Positions 61,020-64,000 of a DNA stretch of 64,000 nt are shown one piece after another. Every line of letters starts with the position of its first letter. Position 1 is the first letter of the stretch. Source of the stretch: an uncultured Actinomycetes bacterium (GTDB taxonomy: Bacteria; Actinomycetota; Actinomycetes; Mycobacteriales; Nakamurellaceae); NCBI GenBank assembly GCA_937926105.1, contig CALANS010000158.1:1-64000 (forward strand), written 5' to 3'. The notes below the pieces were generated by a model. The model did not search any database, was not told the DNA's origin, and saw nothing but the letters and a program-made list of their open reading frames with translations. Made by a program: the position numbers and the translations under genes.

Positions 61020-61077
61020 CATTCATGCAGCCGGTCATTGCTCCTAGCGCCCACCGACACGCGTCACGGGCGAGGAC

Positions 61078-61248
61078 ATGCTGCACGCCTACCACCACGC
61101 ACTGCGTGTGTACGACACGGGCGACGGCTTCGCTATGCGTATCGGCGCCGACCGGGCAGGGAACCTGCTTGAGGTCGGGTCGGTGCAAGGCGCGGACCGC
61201 GACGTGATCGTGCACGCGATGAGTGCCCGAGCGAAGTTCCTGAGGTGA
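61078..61248 (+). CDS. Truncated toxin-like protein (BrnT/DUF4258-type C-terminus)
   Basis: A 56-residue frame: MLHAYHHALRVYD, then FAMRIGADRAGNLLEVGS, then DVIVHAMSARAKFLR. The block 'xxxIGxDRAGxLLEVG ... VIVHAMxARxKFL' is typical of small actinobacterial toxins with a BrnT/DUF4258-like fold. The usual N-terminal strand with HASxxG is not in frame: HASR occurs just upstream (about 61059-61070) in another frame, so a small deletion is likely. The stop overlaps the antitoxin start by one base. Probably inactive. Confidence 0.6.
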   Translation: MLHAYHHALRVYDTGDGFAMRIGADRAGNLLEVGSVQGADRDVIVHAMSARAKFLR

Positions 61249-61589
61249 TGACGATGCCGCGTTCCCTGGAACAGATCCTTGCCCATGCCGACGAATACGC
61301 CGATCGCTTCGAGACATACGAGCCGAAACCTGGCGACCTGCGCGTGCCGGCCGCCGATAATATGGCGGCCGGCCTTGCCGAGCACATGCGGGCAGTGGCC
61401 GCGTCCGCTCGCGACTTGGCCGTTCCGCTGCCCGACCTGGTGCAGCTGCGCGCACAGCTGGAGCGGATCATCGCTGACAGCGTCCAGCGGATGCGCAGTG
61501 AGCGGGTGCCCTGGAAGCAGATCGGCGAAGAGCTTGGCACCAGCGGCGAGGCGGCAAGGCAGCGCTACAAGGATCTGATCAAGTCCTGA
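61248..61589 (+). CDS. Antitoxin-like protein with HTH-like C-terminus
   Basis: Protein of 113 residues. The N-terminal PRSLEQILAHADEYADRFETYEPKPGD and the C-terminal RVPWKQIGEELGTSGEAARQRYKDLIKS follow the pattern of antitoxins found after BrnT-like toxins. The final segment can form a helix-turn-helix, so DNA binding is plausible. Starts at 61245, 61248 and 61254 are all possible; 61248 overlaps the toxin stop. It may be preserved because it still regulates, even though the toxin gene looks damaged. Confidence 0.7.
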   Translation: MTMPRSLEQILAHADEYADRFETYEPKPGDLRVPAADNMAAGLAEHMRAVAASARDLAVPLPDLVQLRAQLERIIADSVQRMRSERVPWKQIGEELGTSGEAARQRYKDLIKS

Positions 61590-61682
61590 TAGCAGGACCC
61601 CCGGGCTGTCGGCCTCGGGGCATAGGAGTTCGCCGGTTAGTGCTGCGTGGCGGTGATCTGCGACGCAAGCTCGGCCAATCAC

Positions 61683-61727
61683 CGATTTGCCGAGCAGGTC
61701 ATCCCGGCGGTGCGCGACGCGGCGTGA
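61683..61727 (+). pseudogene. Possible remnant of a luciferase-like gene end
   Basis: The frame ends RFAEQVIPAVRDAA and stop, resembling the RRFAAEVVPAVRERI segment of the flavin oxidoreductase 1.4 kb upstream and the usual last helix of that family. Only about 14 codons match. No start or further domain is visible, so it is a relic at most. The rest of the 302-nt gap 61590-61891 shows nothing recognisable. Confidence 0.25.
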
Positions 61728-61891
61728 GGTGCGTCAACTGACCAGATCGTGGTTCCGGGCATACCGGCCTGGCCGCACCGCCCGTCGGCCGGCTCGAGTG
61801 CCAGGCGCCGACGCGATCGCTGGTGACGAGCGGATCGCCCACCACTCTCACCTCACGCCGGCCCAACTGGGCGTCCTGCCATACTGATCCG

Positions 61892-62797
61892 GTGCCCGAC
61901 CAGATCGACCGCGCCGCAATCGAACAGGTCTATCGGACGATCCGGCAACGGGTCCGGCGCACGCCAGTACTGGATGTCGACGGAGTGACACTCAAGCTCG
62001 AACACCTCCAGCACAGCGGCTCGTTCAAGGCACGTGGGGCCATCGCCCACCTGCTATGGCGCGAGGTACCCGGCGCCGGGGTGGTGGCCGCATCCGGCGG
62101 AAACCACGGGGCGGCCGTGGCGTGGGCGGCGGGGCGGCAAGGCGTTGCGGCGACGATCTTCGTACCGACCATCTCGGCACCGGCGAAGCTGGACCGCATC
62201 CGCGGCTACGGCGCCACCCTGGTTGTCACCGGTGACCGGTACGCCGACGCGCTGGCCGCCAGTCAGGCGTGGTCGACGGAGCACGACGCGCTGGTCGTTC
62301 ACGCCTACGACCAGCCATTGACACTTCTCGGCCAGGGCTCTGTCGCGCTGGAGCTGGCCGAGCAGGCGCCGGGTCTGGATACCGTGCTGGTACCCGTCGG
62401 TGGCGGCGGGCTGGTCGGCGGGATTGCGGCCTATTACCAGGGCGATGTCCAGGTGATCGGCGTCGAACCGGACGGCGCGCCGACCCTGACCGCCGCGCTG
62501 GCCGCCGGAAAACCGGTGGACGCCGAGACCGGCAGCATCGCCGCCGATGCGCTCGCTCCCCGCCGGGTCGGCGAGCTGATGTTCCCGATCGCCCGCCGAT
62601 TGATCCGCACCGTGCTGGTCGGTGACGATGCGATCCGCGATGCTCAGCGAGCGCTGTGGGAGCGGGCACGGCTGGTAGCAGAACCGGCCGGTGCCACCGC
62701 ATATGCGGCGCTGGTGAGCGGCGCGTATCGCCCCGCGACCGGCGAGCGGGTCGGTGTCGTGATCTCCGGCGCCAACACCAGCACCGTGGCGGGTTAG
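61892..62797 (+). CDS. PLP-dependent threonine/serine dehydratase-like enzyme
   Basis: Fold-type II protein of 301 residues. The PLP Lys lies in HSGSFKARGAIAHLL, the phosphate-related loop in VVAASGGNHGAAVAWAAG and the glycine loop in LVPVGGGGLVGGIAAYY. The pattern is that of threonine ammonia-lyase/serine racemase enzymes without a C-terminal ACT domain, so it is probably catabolic or of broad amino-acid range. GTG 61892 begins the family-like sequence. The stop overlaps the convergent methyltransferase by 4 nt. Confidence 0.9.
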   Translation: MPDQIDRAAIEQVYRTIRQRVRRTPVLDVDGVTLKLEHLQHSGSFKARGAIAHLLWREVPGAGVVAASGGNHGAAVAWAAGRQGVAATIFVPTISAPAKLDRIRGYGATLVVTGDRYADALAASQAWSTEHDALVVHAYDQPLTLLGQGSVALELAEQAPGLDTVLVPVGGGGLVGGIAAYYQGDVQVIGVEPDGAPTLTAALAAGKPVDAETGSIAADALAPRRVGELMFPIARRLIRTVLVGDDAIRDAQRALWERARLVAEPAGATAYAALVSGAYRPATGERVGVVISGANTSTVAG

Positions 62798-63567
62798 CGT
62801 CGATCGACCGCAGTCGGCAACGTGGCTTCGAACAGGACGCGGGTCGAATGGGTGACGAAGCTGCCGTCGCCGCGAATCTGCTCGTGCAGGGCGCGAAGCC
62901 GATCGCGGTACCTATCGGTGGTAAAGCCAGGAACCGTCCAGATCACCTTGCGCAGGAAGTAGACGACGGCGCCGATGTCGAAGAATTCCACCCGAAGCCG
63001 CTCCATGCGCGCCGATAGCACCCGGAGCCCTGCCTCCCGCGCCATCGCTGATTCCCGCTCCGGATGCCGTGCATGCAATCCGGCCAGGCGTTGTGGCCCC
63101 AGGAACCATTCGTAGAGTTCCTTGAGCGATTCCGGCCCGACGTGCTGCGCCAGGTAGGTTCCGCCGGGGCACAGCACGCGGGCGATCTCGCCCCACCAGA
63201 TGCTGGCCGGGTGCCGGCTGATCACCAGCTCGAAGGCATCGTCGCCGAACGGCAGCGGCGGCTCGTCGGGATCGGCGACAACCACCACGCCGCGCGGATG
63301 CAGGCGACGGGTCGCGAGAGCGAGGTTCGGCGCCCAGGATTCGGTGGCCGCCATGGTGGGCGGGAATTGCGCGGCCCCATCGAGCACCTCACCGCCGCCG
63401 GTCTGGATGTCCAGCGCGCTGCGCACCGTCGCGAGCCGAGCGCTCATCAGCCGGTGATATCCCCACGACGGGCGCTGTTCGGTCGCTCGGCCGTCCAGCC
63501 AGCCGAACCCCCATCCGGAGACGTCGGCCGCATCGGCCTGCGCGATCAGGTTGTCGAATGAGTCCAT
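62794..63567 (-). CDS. Class I SAM-dependent methyltransferase
   Basis: Protein of 257 residues. Blocks: RSALDIQTGGGEVLDG (motif I, with a degenerate glycine loop), VVVADPDEPPLPFGDDAFELVISRHPASIWWGEIARVLCPGGTYLAQHVG (motifs II-IV), and FFDIGAVVYFLRKVIWTVPGF near the C-terminus. This belongs to the Methyltransf_11-like group seen in many actinobacteria; the substrate is unknown. AAGGAGGA lies about 8 nt before ATG 63567, deciding the start. It is convergent with the dehydratase-like gene. Confidence 0.88.
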   Translation of the reverse strand: MDSFDNLIAQADAADVSGWGFGWLDGRATEQRPSWGYHRLMSARLATVRSALDIQTGGGEVLDGAAQFPPTMAATESWAPNLALATRRLHPRGVVVVADPDEPPLPFGDDAFELVISRHPASIWWGEIARVLCPGGTYLAQHVGPESLKELYEWFLGPQRLAGLHARHPERESAMAREAGLRVLSARMERLRVEFFDIGAVVYFLRKVIWTVPGFTTDRYRDRLRALHEQIRGDGSFVTHSTRVLFEATLPTAVDRR

Positions 63568-63732
63568 GTTGTCGGTCCTCCTTGCATCATGCCGGCCCTC
63601 ATCGTGGTGGTCTTCATCATGGCTACCTCGCCGGTCATGCCTCGCCGGCGAGGCCATCCCGGTCCGAACTAAATCGCGGAACCGTCGAGCCGCCGGCCCG
63701 ATTCGTGCCGAACGCTCGCCACCGTGCCGGTG

Positions 63733-64000
63733 TCACGTCTCCGCCACGCCGGCCGCCGGGCGCCGGCGGTCGAGGCTGAGGCTCACCGCCGCGGCAACCA
63801 CCATCACCGCGATGCCGACCAGTGCGGCCGTCGTATAGGCACCGTCGGTGGGAAACAGCCGCCCGGCACCGGTGCCGCTGGCCAGCACGAGACCACCGAT
63901 GGCGCTGCCGAGGGAGAATCCGACGCTCCGCACGACCTGGTTGATGCTCATGGCGCTGGATGTTTCGCTGTTCGGAGTGACCGCCAGGATGACCGCGGGC
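63733..64000 (-). CDS. C-terminal part of an MFS (DHA2-like) exporter
   Basis: The frame enters from the right edge and runs to 63733. It shows the segment AVTPNSETSSAMSINQVVRSVGFSLGSAIGGLVLASG followed by a last helix (TTAALVGIAVMVVAAAVSLSLDRR). 'AMSINQVVRSVGFSLGSAIGG' is typical for helix 11 of 14-helix drug-proton antiporters. The N-terminal part lies outside the window. The downstream spacer 63568-63732 shows no gene. Confidence 0.8.
   Translation of the reverse strand, partial: PAVILAVTPNSETSSAMSINQVVRSVGFSLGSAIGGLVLASGTGAGRLFPTDGAYTTAALVGIAVMVVAAAVSLSLDRRRPAAGVAET

Overview
The window is high-GC DNA with dense, mostly short-gapped genes, GTG starts and many 4-nt ATGA/GTGA overlaps. A DUF222/HNH (13E12-type) gene, a SenX3-RegX3-like pair, a DosR/DosS-like pair, a T7SS-type toxin and a standalone Ada-domain gene all point to an actinomycete, probably of the Mycobacteriales/Nakamurellales breadth. 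The species cannot be read from the sequence. No rRNA, tRNA, CRISPR array or insertion sequence was found.

Region 1 (0-13 kb): the tail of an NlpC/P60-like gene; two small genes; a MacB-like ABC exporter next to a NarL-type two-component system; a frameshifted HNH gene; an ABC exporter with its own TetR regulator behind a palindrome-rich promoter; an Atg22-like MFS carrier; and two CrcB fluoride channels facing a triple-DUF190 protein.

Region 2 (13-26 kb): a secreted polymorphic toxin with a duplicated-domain immunity candidate, an anchored hypothetical protein and an HtrA-like protease. A complete phosphate module follows on the minus strand, transcribed pstS-pstC-pstA-pstB-senX3-regX3. It has a clear PHO box upstream of pstS and a perfect 20-bp hairpin after regX3. 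The SenX3-like kinase shows no membrane segments.

Region 3 (26-48 kb): a large catabolic island. Minus-strand genes encode a THI5/NMT1-type ABC importer, a 2-oxoglutarate/Fe(II) oxygenase, MaoC, two CoA transferases, an FAD oxidoreductase, two enoyl-CoA hydratases, a DapA-family lyase, an aldehyde dehydrogenase, an MDR reductase, a thiamine-diphosphate enzyme and an ADP-forming acyl-CoA synthetase. Regulators are an XRE-cupin protein and a GntR protein, the latter with BtpA and cupin genes. A nearly identical promoter element lies before the XRE-cupin gene and before the importer operon, so one regulator may control both. The substrate is not known. Part of the island (about 32.4-38.1 kb) looks lower in GC than its surroundings.

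Region 4 (48-64 kb): redox and stress functions. These include a DosR/DosS-like pair, a BON protein, a large PLD-like protein with disordered ends, a 2OG oxygenase coupled to an Ada metal-binding domain, pirin, a CPBP-like membrane protein, an HxlR regulator divergent from a flavin-oxidoreductase/hemerythrin fusion, a toxin-antitoxin remnant, a PLP-dependent dehydratase, a methyltransferase and the end of an MFS exporter.
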